A stretch of 64,000 nt of DNA from Acinetobacter baumannii (GTDB taxonomy: Bacteria > Pseudomonadota > Gammaproteobacteria > Pseudomonadales > Moraxellaceae), in NCBI RefSeq assembly GCF_016508585.1, contig NZ_JADVOP010000019.1:17541-81540 (forward strand), read 5' to 3'. The notes beneath the pieces were generated by a model. It was not told where the DNA came from, made no database searches, and was given only the letters and a program-made list of their open reading frames with translations. Position 1 is the stretch's first letter, and every line of letters starts with the position of its first letter. Below, piece by piece: positions 38,174-46,661 of this stretch. The translations under genes were made by a program, and so were the position numbers.

Positions 38174-38657
38174 AATAAAGTCTGGTTCATTTTGGCTTGC
38201 TATCTTACTTCATCCGCAACATGAAAATTATATAATCAATCCACTTGATTATTCATACAACTGATTTATAAAAATTTATTGATCACAAAGTAAGCTTGTG
38301 TTTTGGTATGCACCTTTAGAAACTGTTGCTGACTAATTCATTTTTTGTACTGTTGCATCATAGATGATTATCCTACCGCCAAGCGATGGATGTCGCCATT
38401 GGGCGAAGGTATTGGACGTACCCCTCGTCCAAGATCAGTAAAAAAAACAAAGCACTGCTTTGTTTACAGCTTAAGGTTTGTCAGCATCTCTGAAAAGTGA
38501 GGCATTGCTTAGGTAAAGATATTTAAACTTTGAATGTAAGCTGTGGCATTACAAGCTTTTTACAATCAAACAGCTTATTCTTCCATATATTTGATTTAAT
38601 TAAAAATATTAATTAATAGAAATGATATTCCTGTGGATGGTTTTTTTGACCGATTGA
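38174..38657. other. Intergenic stretch between waaA and rsmE
   Basis: About 480 bp. It contains two strong inverted repeats: TTGGACG/CGTCCAA at 38412-38432, and the terminator-like hairpin at 38438-38465. A short minus-strand frame (DLGRGVRPIPSPNGDIHRL) runs through the first but has no start. The rest appears non-coding and should include the rsmE promoter. Confidence 0.5.
38438..38465 (-). terminator. Terminator-like hairpin downstream of waaA
   Basis: Near-perfect palindrome: AAACAAAGC and GCTTTGTTT around a 3-nt loop. On the minus strand it is followed by a run of T, the form of a rho-independent terminator, although it lies about 190 bp past the waaA stop. Confidence 0.65.
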
Positions 38658-39935
38658 CTATAGATACCGATCAATTACTGCAATATGCTTCTGTAAGGAG
38701 CCCTTATTACGATTCAGTACTTCAACTGCATGCAGACTCAATTGCCGGGCAAAATTCTGATCTTCCAAGCAACGGACCAAAAGTTCAACAACCTCATCAA
38801 CCGTTTGTCCCACTTTTACAGCATTTGCCTGTAAAAACTCATCCACGATCGCCTGAAAATTAAAATAACGCGGTCCAATTACAGTGGGAACATCTAAAAC
38901 CATGGGTTCCAGAATATTATGACCTCCACCTGGTTCATTTAATGATCCACCCACAAAACATGCTTGGCTCAAGGCATACCACAGCCACATTTCACCCATG
39001 CTGTCTGCCAAATAAACTTGCGTATCGGTTTGGATTTTCTGTTCTAAACTACGGCGATGAGTGATTAGATTTAAGCTTTGTGCTGTCGAAAAAACATCAT
39101 CAAAGCGTTCGGGATGGCGTGGTACAATGATCAATAACCAGTTTCGATAACGTTCTAAATATGGCTTAAATGCCATCAGCAGTTTTTCTTCTTCAGGTGC
39201 ATGCGTACTGGCGATGGTTATAATTTTTCGATCACTCAATTGCCAGTCATGTTTAAGCTGTTCAGCGTGATGAATAAATTGTACGGGTGCAGAAATATCA
39301 AATTTAATACTGCCGACCACTTCTGTTTTGACTTGCTGAATGCCCAAATCAACAAAACGCTGCTGTGTTGCCCGGTCCTGTGCCAATAGATAATCCAGTT
39401 TTTTCAGCATTGGCAAAGTCAGACCCGGTGCTTTGGCATAACCTTTGGCTGACTTTTCTGAAAGTCTGGCATTGACCAAAATACACGGCACTTTAAATTG
39501 CTGGCTTTGATCGATCAAGTTTGGCCAAAGCTCTGTTTCTACTAAAATCAGCAGCTTTGGTTGATATTTTTGATAAAAATCAACGATCAGATGCTTCTGA
39601 TCTGCAGGCAAATAAACCGCTTGAAAAAGTGGCTCATACGCTGCTTTTAAAAATAATGACTTTGAGCGCGCTTGTCCTGTTTTTGTTGTATTGGTCACTA
39701 AAACCGTACGACCTGCTTGTAAATAATGCTCAATTAAAGGTTGTGCCGCATTGGTTTCTCCCACTGAAACACAGTGGAACCAAATCGCATGTTGATTTTT
39801 GACTGCCTGAAATGGACCAAAACGTTCAAGACTTTCTTGTTGGTATTCTGCCATGTTTTGCGCACGCTTTTTGATCCGCCACCGATACAAAGGTTTGACG
39901 ATTGCGAGTGCTGCGTTATACCAGAAAGGAGTAGC
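38658..39935 (-). CDS. waaA: 3-deoxy-D-manno-octulosonic acid (Kdo) transferase
   Basis: Inner-membrane glycosyltransferase that adds Kdo to lipid IVA in lipooligosaccharide synthesis. Visible motifs are WFHCVSVGETNAAQPLIEHY near 50-70, VTNTTKTGQARSKSLF, VETELWPNLIDQ, ASTHAPEEEKLL and SLNEPGGGHNILEPMV. The frame extends to an ATG at 39983, but a TTG at 39935 has AGAGG 8 bp upstream and yields exactly 425 residues, the length of E. coli WaaA; the extra 16 residues have no counterpart. Start therefore probable, not certain. Confidence 0.93.
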   Translation of the reverse strand, partial: ATPFWYNAALAIVKPLYRWRIKKRAQNMAEYQQESLERFGPFQAVKNQHAIWFHCVSVGETNAAQPLIEHYLQAGRTVLVTNTTKTGQARSKSLFLKAAYEPLFQAVYLPADQKHLIVDFYQKYQPKLLILVETELWPNLIDQSQQFKVPCILVNARLSEKSAKGYAKAPGLTLPMLKKLDYLLAQDRATQQRFVDLGIQQVKTEVVGSIKFDISAPVQFIHHAEQLKHDWQLSDRKIITIASTHAPEEEKLLMAFKPYLERYRNWLLIIVPRHPERFDDVFSTAQSLNLITHRRSLEQKIQTDTQVYLADSMGEMWLWYALSQACFVGGSLNEPGGGHNILEPMVLDVPTVIGPRYFNFQAIVDEFLQANAVKVGQTVDEVVELLVRCLEDQNFARQLSLHAVEVLNRNKGSLQKHIAVIDRYL

Positions 39936-39983
39936 CAAAAAGAATGCCTCTATACAGATCAATGGGCAAATATAACAGAGCAT

Positions 39984-40294
39984 TATTCAGTTGTTAATGA
40001 ATAATATTTAACGATTTGTTGTTAAGGCACTGGAAAACTCAAAGATCAAGCCAAAGTGATGAACCGATCATCATAAAAGCATGTTTTACTCAGCTGATCA
40101 GAAGTAAAATCTATTCAAAGTTTAAGGGCTGAAGCATAGGGATTTATACTTCAACCCAATCTGATCTTTAGCGCTTGCGATATATTCGATATGCACGAGA
40201 TCCTATGCTGCAAAGCTTTGCATATTTCAACTACATCAACTTATTTCAATATGATTAAGCAAAAAATAATTGATATCTCAAGACAACAATGTAA
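39984..40294. other. Intergenic stretch, nothing identified
   Basis: About 310 bp between divergent-end genes. It contains a small palindrome, GCAAAGCTTTGC, near 40210, but no gene or clear terminator for the ene-reductase gene. Confidence 0.4.
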
Positions 40295-41353
40295 TTAAAC
40301 TAAGCTTGGATAATCAATATAGCCTTCTGCTGTTTGCGAACCGATCATGTTTTCAAATACCAATTCATTTAAAGGTGCATCTTGAACAAGACGCTCAAAC
40401 AAATCTGGATTGGCAATATACGCCTTACCGAACGATACCGCATCTGCCTGACCCGTTGCTAATAAGTGAATCGCATCTTCACGGCTTAGACGCATATTGG
40501 CAATATATGGTACACCGCCTGAACGCTGCTTCATATATTGACTGATACTGTCTTCAGCCAAATACTCACGAGTAAAGAAAAACGCAATTTTACGTTTGCC
40601 AAGTTGCTCAAGTGCATAACCAAAAGTTTCACGTGGATCAGCATCGCCCATATCATGCTCATCGCCACGTGGTGCGAGATGTACACCAACACGACCTGCA
40701 CCCCATACTTCGATTAAAGCATCTACCACTTCAAGTAAAAAACGGGCTCGATTTTCCACAGAACCACCATATTCATCCTCACGGTGATTGGTTGAACTCT
40801 GTAAGAACTGATCGATCAGATAACCATTGGCTGCATGTAATTCCACACCATCAAAACCTGCTTGTTTGGCTTTGATTGCAGCTTGTTTATATTGTTGCGT
40901 AATGCTGTGAATTTCAGAAATTTCCAAGGCACGTGGAATCACATAGTCACGTTTAGGACGCAATAGACTGACCTGACCGGCTTGCTGAATCGAACTTGCA
41001 GATACAGGAGTTTCGCCATTGAGTAAATCTGGATGCGAAACACGACCCACATGCCACAGCTGTGCAACAATTAATCCGCCTCGATCGTGTACCGCTTGAG
41101 TCACAGGTTTCCACCCGTCTACCTGCGCATCATTAAATAATCCAGGCGTGTTGAGATAGCCATTGGCTTCTTCTGAAATGACAGTAGCTTCAGAAATGAT
41201 CAACCCTGCACTGGCACGTTGTGCATAGTATTCGACCATCATTGGGGTAGGTACACGGTCAGTGGTGGCACGGCTACGTGTTAATGGTGCCATCACCACA
41301 CGATTTTTGAGATGTAAATCGCCAAGTACCAGGGGAGAATTGAGTTCAGCCAT
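40295..41353 (-). CDS. Old yellow enzyme family ene-reductase (NemA-like)
   Basis: FMN-dependent reductase of activated C=C bonds and nitro compounds such as N-ethylmaleimide. The 352 residues contain KNRVVMAPLTRSRA at 16-29, AQLWHVGRVSHPDLLNGE, and the signature GVELHAANGYLIDQFLQ with substrate-binding His and Asn, followed by STNHREDEYGGSVENRARF. Same direction and 36 bp downstream of an ArsR-type regulator that probably controls it. Confidence 0.92.
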   Translation of the reverse strand: MAELNSPLVLGDLHLKNRVVMAPLTRSRATTDRVPTPMMVEYYAQRASAGLIISEATVISEEANGYLNTPGLFNDAQVDGWKPVTQAVHDRGGLIVAQLWHVGRVSHPDLLNGETPVSASSIQQAGQVSLLRPKRDYVIPRALEISEIHSITQQYKQAAIKAKQAGFDGVELHAANGYLIDQFLQSSTNHREDEYGGSVENRARFLLEVVDALIEVWGAGRVGVHLAPRGDEHDMGDADPRETFGYALEQLGKRKIAFFFTREYLAEDSISQYMKQRSGGVPYIANMRLSREDAIHLLATGQADAVSFGKAYIANPDLFERLVQDAPLNELVFENMIGSQTAEGYIDYPSLV

Positions 41354-41389
41354 ATTTGCCTCATCACTCGCTGTCCCAAATTTGGGACC

Positions 41390-41722
41390 TTAAAGCGAGT
41401 TTTGTAGATAATCAATATATTGCTGAATTAAAGCTTCATTGCGTGAAAAGTATGACCACTGACCATATTTTTCTGCCTGAATTAATCCTGACTGCTGTAA
41501 AACAGACAAATGATTTGACATGGTTGATTGAGAGACATTACCGAGTCTTTCGATATTCCCTGCACACACACCACGCCCAAAGCCACCGCACTGCTCTTCA
41601 GACAAATATTGTTGTGGATTTTTAAGCCACTCCAAAATCTGACGTCGAGTTGGATTCGCCAATGCTTTAGAAATTAAATCAATATCCATCTTAGACACAT
41701 TCAATTCAGAGCAAAGCTCCAT
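41390..41722 (-). CDS. ArsR-family transcriptional regulator
   Basis: Winged-helix repressor of 110 residues: LANPTRRQILEWLK at 21-34, recognition helix VSQSTMSNHLSVLQQSGL, and wing AEKYGQWSYFS. Three Cys lie at positions 4, 45 and 53 (EEQCGGFGRGVCAGN), in the loop before the recognition helices, and could sense thiol-reactive compounds. The start ATG follows GGAAG by 7 bp. It is the first gene of a probable two-gene operon with the ene-reductase. Confidence 0.87.
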   Translation of the reverse strand: MELCSELNVSKMDIDLISKALANPTRRQILEWLKNPQQYLSEEQCGGFGRGVCAGNIERLGNVSQSTMSNHLSVLQQSGLIQAEKYGQWSYFSRNEALIQQYIDYLQNSL

Positions 41723-41828
41723 TCAGCATCTTCCACATAATATATCGCATTTTTTCGATTTTAATATCGATTTTTTTAGATATATTGCAAAAACACAGAT
41801 AAAGCTTTGCTTTTGTTAAAAATTTAAA

Positions 41829-42924
41829 TTAAAGACCTTGTTTTAAACTGGCTTCAATAAATTTATCCAGATCACCGTCCAATACCGCACCGGTATTCGA
41901 GTTTTCTACGCCTGTACGTAAGTCTTTAATACGAGAATCGTCCAGTACATATGAACGAATCTGGCTTCCCCAACCGATATCCGATTTCGAATCTTCAAGC
42001 GCTTGAGCTGCTTCATTACGTTTACTCATTTCCAATTCGTATAATTTAGCACGTAATTGTTTCCAAGCATGATCACGGTTGGCATGTTGTGAACGTTGGT
42101 TCTGACAAGCCACCACAATCCCCGTTGGAGCATGGGTTAAACGAACTGCTGAGTCTGTTTTGTTAATGTGCTGTCCACCTGCACCCGAAGCACGATAGGT
42201 ATCGGTACGTACATCAGCAGGATTAATATCAATTTCAATATTATCATCGACTTCAGGTGAAACAAATACCGCAGAGAATGAGGTATGTCGACGGTTACCA
42301 GAGTCAAATGGTGACTTACGCACTAAACGGTGTACACCTGATTCGGTACGCAACCAACCATAGGCATACTCACCTTCTACACGAATGGTGGCAGATTTGA
42401 TTCCGGCAACATCTCCATCTGATTCTTCCATCAATTCTGCTTTAAAACCATGACGTTCGATCCAACGCATATACATACGTAACAGCATCGAAGCCCAGTC
42501 TTGTGCTTCTGTGCCACCAGAACCTGCTTGGATTTCAACATAACATGGATTTGGATCCATCGGATTGCTGAACATGCGACGGAATTCAAGTTTTGCCAAC
42601 TCTTCTTCAGCCGAACTCAATTCTGCTTGGACATCCGCCAATAAGCTTTCATCATCTGCTTCAACTGCAAGATCAAGCATGGCTTGGGCATCATCTAACT
42701 GGGTTGCCAAACCTTCTAAAACATTGATGACGTTCTCAAGCTCACCTTTTTCTTTTGCCATTGCTTGTGCACGGCTTTGATCATTCCAGATTGCGGGATC
42801 TTCTAACTCGCGGAGAACCTCTTCTAAACGCTCTTTCTTCAGATCGTAGTCAAAGATACCCCCGTAGTGTTAGACCACGGTCATTTAAGTCTTTTAGCTG
42901 AACTAGATAAGGATTAATTTCCAC
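41829..42924 (-). CDS. prfB: Peptide chain release factor 2 with programmed +1 frameshift
   Basis: RF2 terminates translation at UGA and UAA. The start is a GTG at 42924 (reads as [19 protein letters not shown]). After 24 codons an in-frame TGA (42852-42850) sits in GGGGGTATCTTTGAC, the standard autoregulatory slippery site with its internal Shine-Dalgarno-like G run; a +1 shift at CTT continues with [16 protein letters not shown]. The main frame has SPF ([11 protein letters not shown]) and GGQ ([16 protein letters not shown]). Total about 364 residues, as in E. coli (365). Confidence 0.96.
42849..42864 (-). promoter_or_regulatory. prfB programmed frameshift site
   Basis: Minus-strand GGGGGTATCTTTGAC: an SD-like G run, the CTT slippery codon and the TGA stop followed by C. 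Low RF2 slows termination at the TGA and favours the +1 shift, giving feedback control. Confidence 0.95.
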
Positions 42925-43409
42925 GAGTTTTAATCTCACATTTGACGTCTTTTAATTCGCAGGCATTCTACCACAGAGTAGAAAAAGTTGAGATATGGCT
43001 TTTTTATAGATCAACATAAAGTGGAAAGCGCCACGATAATCTCTTTAAAAAATAAGTCGGTCTTCCAATCGAAATCATCACTTTTAAGAGTTAAAAGATC
43101 ATGTTTAGATTTTATACAGCAGCTCAATAAATTAAGAATATTTTAATTTTTAGGTACTTTTTTATTACAAACTATGTCCCCGGCTTACCCAAAGGCTACT
43201 AATATCCACATTATCTACACAGTTTTAATAAAACAAAACACAATATTTAAATTATATTTATCATATATTTAATATTAACCATTTACATATACTCACTATT
43301 GTTACAGTGCCGTTACCATAGCATGGTTGACGATTTTTGAATTTCACCTAGACTCAAAATTGTAACTAAACATGTATAAATCAATTCTTCTTCATAGGGG
43401 GCAAATTCC
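42925..43409. other. Intergenic region between prfB and porin gene
   Basis: 485 bp of very AT-rich DNA between divergent genes. It holds the promoters of prfB and the porin. The porin ATG has AGGGGGC upstream. No gene or repeat was found. Confidence 0.5.
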
Positions 43410-44177
43410 ATGAAAAAATTAGCAATTGCATCTGCAATCTTTTCCGTAGCCGCTTTAACTGGCACTGCACATGCTTACCAAGCAGAAGTAGGTGGTTCTT
43501 ATACTTATAATGATTGGGACAACTCTGATGCTACTCATAACTTCGGTGTAGATGGTACTTATTATTTTAAACCAGTACAAACTCGTAACTCACCGTTGAA
43601 TGAAGCTGCATTCTTAGATCGTGCAAGTAACGTAAAAGCCAATGTGGAATATGCAAAAAATAGCGGTGTAAAAGACAGCCAATATGGCGCTGGTCTTGAA
43701 TACTTCGTACCAAACTCTGATTTCTATGTCAGTGGTCGTATCGGTCGTGATGAGCATGAAGTTGATCGCACCAACATCGACAATAAAGTAACAACTTACG
43801 GTGCTGAAGTGGGTTATTTACCTGCACCAGGTTTATTACTTGCTTTGGGTGTAACCGGTTATGACGTTAAAAACGGTGATGACGGTGCAGACCCAACTGT
43901 ACGTGCTAAATATGTGACTAAAGTGGGGCAATATGATGCTAACTTTGAAGCATTTGGTGCATTCGGCGATTTAGATGAATACAAAGTACGTGGTGACTTG
44001 TATCTAGACAAAACTTTAAGTGTTGGTGCTGATTACTACAACAATGATCTAACCAATCGTGATGAATGGGGTATTTCTGCGAAGAAATTCTTCAATCAAA
44101 ACGTAAGTCTGGAAGGTCGTGTTGGTTTCGGTGATGACTACAACACTTATGGTGTTCGTGCTGGATACCGTTTCTAA
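43410..44177 (+). CDS. Outer-membrane porin, Omp33-36-like
   Basis: A 255-residue beta-barrel protein. The signal peptide (MKKLAIASAIFSVAALTGTA) ends at AHA before Tyr23. The mature part is alternating beta strands, starting YQAEVGGSYTYNDWD and ending in AGYRF with the C-terminal Phe required by the Bam machinery. Pattern and start resemble the Acinetobacter putative porin Omp33-36 (AHAYQ.EV, GTYYFK, EAAFL). In that family the protein is linked to water and carbapenem entry; here that is inference. A strong terminator follows. Confidence 0.82.
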   Translation: MKKLAIASAIFSVAALTGTAHAYQAEVGGSYTYNDWDNSDATHNFGVDGTYYFKPVQTRNSPLNEAAFLDRASNVKANVEYAKNSGVKDSQYGAGLEYFVPNSDFYVSGRIGRDEHEVDRTNIDNKVTTYGAEVGYLPAPGLLLALGVTGYDVKNGDDGADPTVRAKYVTKVGQYDANFEAFGAFGDLDEYKVRGDLYLDKTLSVGADYYNNDLTNRDEWGISAKKFFNQNVSLEGRVGFGDDYNTYGVRAGYRF

Positions 44178-44215
44178 GCCTCAGTACATTAAACAACGCT
44201 CTTTGTGAGTAACAA

Positions 44216-44246
44216 AAGCCAATCAACTCGTTGATTGGCTTTTTTA
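44216..44246 (+). terminator. Terminator after porin gene
   Basis: AGCCAATCAA pairs with TTGATTGGCT around a CTCG loop and is followed by six T residues. Confidence 0.95.
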
Positions 44247-44314
44247 TATCTCTATACCAACTTCATTCACACAATCCAGTTCTGACATCACAAAGAATCG
44301 ACCAACAATCTTGC

Positions 44315-45193
44315 TTAACCACTAAATTCCTTAATGCGTTGCCAATTTTGTGCAACCTCTTCCATACTTAGACATTGAATTCTTGCCAAATTTTCAGGAT
44401 AAATCACGTCTGCATTCTCACAAAAACGGGTTGCTGTAAACTGGCTGTTACTAGCACGAAGAATCACACCTGTATCCTTGCAAAGCGGGCTCGCCAAATA
44501 GAGAACACCTAGAGTTACCCATTCTGGCTTTAAATTCTCAGATGGCTGTATAATACCCCACATACGGGTCTTAGCCACTGGGGAGATCGCATTAATTAAA
44601 ATTCCAAAGGGTTCCCCTTCTTTACTTAAAGCATTCATAATCCCTACTTGAGCCATTTTGCCAGCAGCATAAGCGACTAAACCAGATTGAGCATAATGTT
44701 GATACATTGCACGGTCAGATGTATTGAGTACAATTCGCGCAGATGGCGATTGTTTGAGATGCTTCCATGCGTACTTGCTCAACCAAATCGGCGCAAATAC
44801 ATTAATCCCCATGGCACGCTCCAGAAAATCGTTATCCTGATCCTCAATCTGCTGATACCCCACCCATCCAGCGTTATGAATCAGGATGTCTAATGCTCCA
44901 AACTTTTCAATGGCTAACTCAATCAGTTCCTTGCATCCCATCTCCTGATCTAAGCGCCCACAATGTGAAATTAATTGTCCATCATAGGCATTCAAAGCAT
45001 GGGCTGTCTCAACAATTAAGCTTTGATTGCTTCCCTGCCCCAAACGATCTGTACCTAAATCGCTAATGACGACACATGCACCTCGATCTAATAACGCTTG
45101 TGCATAAGCTTGTCCAAGACCTTGTCCCGCACCAGTGATGATGGCAACTTTATTTTTAAAAAGCGTCTGTGCTTGTTCGTATTTCTGTTCCAT
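44315..45193 (-). CDS. Short-chain dehydrogenase/reductase
   Basis: Classical SDR of 292 residues. The NAD(P)-binding motif is ITGAGQGLGQAYA at about 20-32, with HNAGWVGYQ, the structural NTSDRA strand, and the catalytic Tyr-Lys in VAYAAGKMAQVG. Resembles the dehydrogenase domain of multifunctional fatty-acid enzymes in its start, but the substrate is not clear. A LysR regulator reads in the same direction 84 bp upstream and may control it. Confidence 0.85.
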   Translation of the reverse strand: MEQKYEQAQTLFKNKVAIITGAGQGLGQAYAQALLDRGACVVISDLGTDRLGQGSNQSLIVETAHALNAYDGQLISHCGRLDQEMGCKELIELAIEKFGALDILIHNAGWVGYQQIEDQDNDFLERAMGINVFAPIWLSKYAWKHLKQSPSARIVLNTSDRAMYQHYAQSGLVAYAAGKMAQVGIMNALSKEGEPFGILINAISPVAKTRMWGIIQPSENLKPEWVTLGVLYLASPLCKDTGVILRASNSQFTATRFCENADVIYPENLARIQCLSMEEVAQNWQRIKEFSG

Positions 45194-45277
45194 CTTGCAT
45201 CTCCATAAATATAGTCAACACAATGATGAGACAGTCAGATTTACACGTAAAATATATTATTTATACCAAAATCATAT

Positions 45278-46201
45278 TTAAATGATCTCAATGATTGACT
45301 GTGATCCCATTACATTACGGACCTCATCAAGTAACTTGTCACGAATTGCACAGTGTTTATATTCATTCCACACCATCAACAACTCCACATAGCGTAATGC
45401 ATCGGGTGCATCTACTTGAATAGGTTTAAACACGACATCCTCTCTTTCATGTTGTGCCAATGAAGCTGGCAACAACGCAACACCGAAACCAGCTGCAACC
45501 AAGGCGACCAGTGTCTGGAGTTGCCTTGCCTGTTGAACAACTCGTGGGACAAAACCCGCTATCTCACAAAGTTGCATCAACTGGTCATGGAAGCCTTGAC
45601 CTAAATACCGAGGAGAAGAAACAAAAGCATCCTGCTGTAGTTGAACCAATGGAATCTTCTGATATTTTGCTAGACGATGTGCGCAAGGCAGTGCCACTAT
45701 GACCGATTCTTTTAAAATGGGTTCAAACTTTAAACCTAGAGCTGTCCTACCTGGTCGTCTCATAAAACCAATAGCAGCATGTCCTCGCTCTAAATTTTCG
45801 ATCTGCTCTTGTGTGGTTGCTTCCTGCATCGTGAAAGAAACAGCAGGATAATTAAAATGAAAATGTCGAATTGCGGTAAGTAATTTGGCATAGGGTTCGA
45901 TATTAATAAAAGTCAAGATAAGGTGACCTTCAACTCCCTGTGCCACACGTCGACTATGCTCAACACCCTGATCAAGAAGGTCTAATACTCTTTTAGCTGA
46001 CTCTAAAAAAACTTTACCTGCTGGCGTTAGCGTGACTTTACGATTAGTACGTTCAAATAAAGGGGCTCCTATTTGCTCTTCCAATCGACGAATAGCTTGA
46101 CTCAAAGGAGGTTGCGCCATATGAAGCCGTATCGCCGCACGATTGAAATGCAACTCTTCTGCCACAGCGATGAATTGATAAAGCAATCTGGTTTCTATCA
46201 T
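45278..46201 (-). CDS. LysR-family transcriptional regulator
   Basis: A 307-residue activator/repressor. The N-terminal helix-turn-helix is LHFNRAAIRLHMAQPPLSQA (17-36) with IRRLEEQIGAPLFERTNRKV. The C-terminal inducer-binding domain follows. The N-terminus resembles CatM/BenM-type regulators. Unlike most LysR genes it is co-directional with its neighbour (SDR), so the target is uncertain. Confidence 0.88.
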   Translation of the reverse strand: MIETRLLYQFIAVAEELHFNRAAIRLHMAQPPLSQAIRRLEEQIGAPLFERTNRKVTLTPAGKVFLESAKRVLDLLDQGVEHSRRVAQGVEGHLILTFINIEPYAKLLTAIRHFHFNYPAVSFTMQEATTQEQIENLERGHAAIGFMRRPGRTALGLKFEPILKESVIVALPCAHRLAKYQKIPLVQLQQDAFVSSPRYLGQGFHDQLMQLCEIAGFVPRVVQQARQLQTLVALVAAGFGVALLPASLAQHEREDVVFKPIQVDAPDALRYVELLMVWNEYKHCAIRDKLLDEVRNVMGSQSIIEII

Positions 46202-46428
46202 GAGGATTTATAGGGATCAATATTGATGAATTTATGTCCAAATCATATCGTTAATAAAAATACAGGTCGAGCTTAGTAATCAGGATCCGCTTTTAAGAAA
46301 TGGTCACAACACTTGGCTTGATAGCATAATCTTCTATTTTTAGTTAGATTAAACATTGCATATTATTTATTCTTGATCGATAAATCTTGTTGAATTCTTT
46401 AATATTTTTATTATCAATTAAACATTTA

Positions 46429-46456
46429 AAAAGAGCGCCTAAGCGCTCTTTTTAAA
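46429..46456. terminator. Strong hairpin terminator downstream of guaA
   Basis: AAAAGAGCGC pairs with GCGCTCTTTT around CTAA, flanked by A and T runs. It lies past the tandem repeats that follow guaA and would stop guaA transcripts that read through them. Confidence 0.9.
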
Positions 46457-46490
46457 GTCATTTATCGAACCTAATAAAAGCATATCCCCC

Positions 46491-46651
46491 TGGCGTAAAA
46501 TCAGCAAGAAGCGTTGCTTTTAAAAAGTCCCTGCTGCCGCGAGCATAGCCCTTGGCGTAAAATCAGCAAGAAGCGTTGCTTTTAGAAAGCTCTTACTGCC
46601 GCGAGCATAGCTCTTGGCGTAAAATCAGCAAGAAGCGTTGCTTCTTGAAAG
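46491..46651 (-). repeat. 62-bp tandem repeat downstream of guaA
   Basis: Two full copies and one partial copy with a period of exactly 62 bp, starting at 46491, 46553 and 46615 (TGGCGTAAAATCAGCAAGAA and onward). Copies 1 and 2 differ at a few bases. Each carries a small inverted repeat (AGCAA...TTGCT). The copy nearest guaA has a longer perfect hairpin. Confidence 0.9.
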
Positions 46652-46661
46652 CCTGATTTTA
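46621..46661 (-). terminator. Long hairpin at the guaA 3' end
   Basis: CAAGAAGCGTTGCTTCTTG is a perfect 8-bp stem with a GTT loop (46628-46646). The outer arms AAAATCAG and CTGATTTT can pair as well. The guaA stop codon overlaps the outer arm. On the minus strand it is followed by GATTTTA. Probable primary guaA terminator. Confidence 0.7.

Noticed and set aside
38633..38863. 76-residue plus-strand frame over the waaA 3' end
   Set aside because: Antisense to waaA, with no recognisable protein character.
41829..42761. prfB as a 310-residue gene starting at an internal ATG
   Set aside because: The upstream frame with the GGGGGTATCTTTGAC frameshift site restores the full RF2 N-terminus.
46491..46651. 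Possible CRISPR array
   Set aside because: The whole 62-bp unit repeats, with no unique spacers and no cas genes; it is a tandem repeat.
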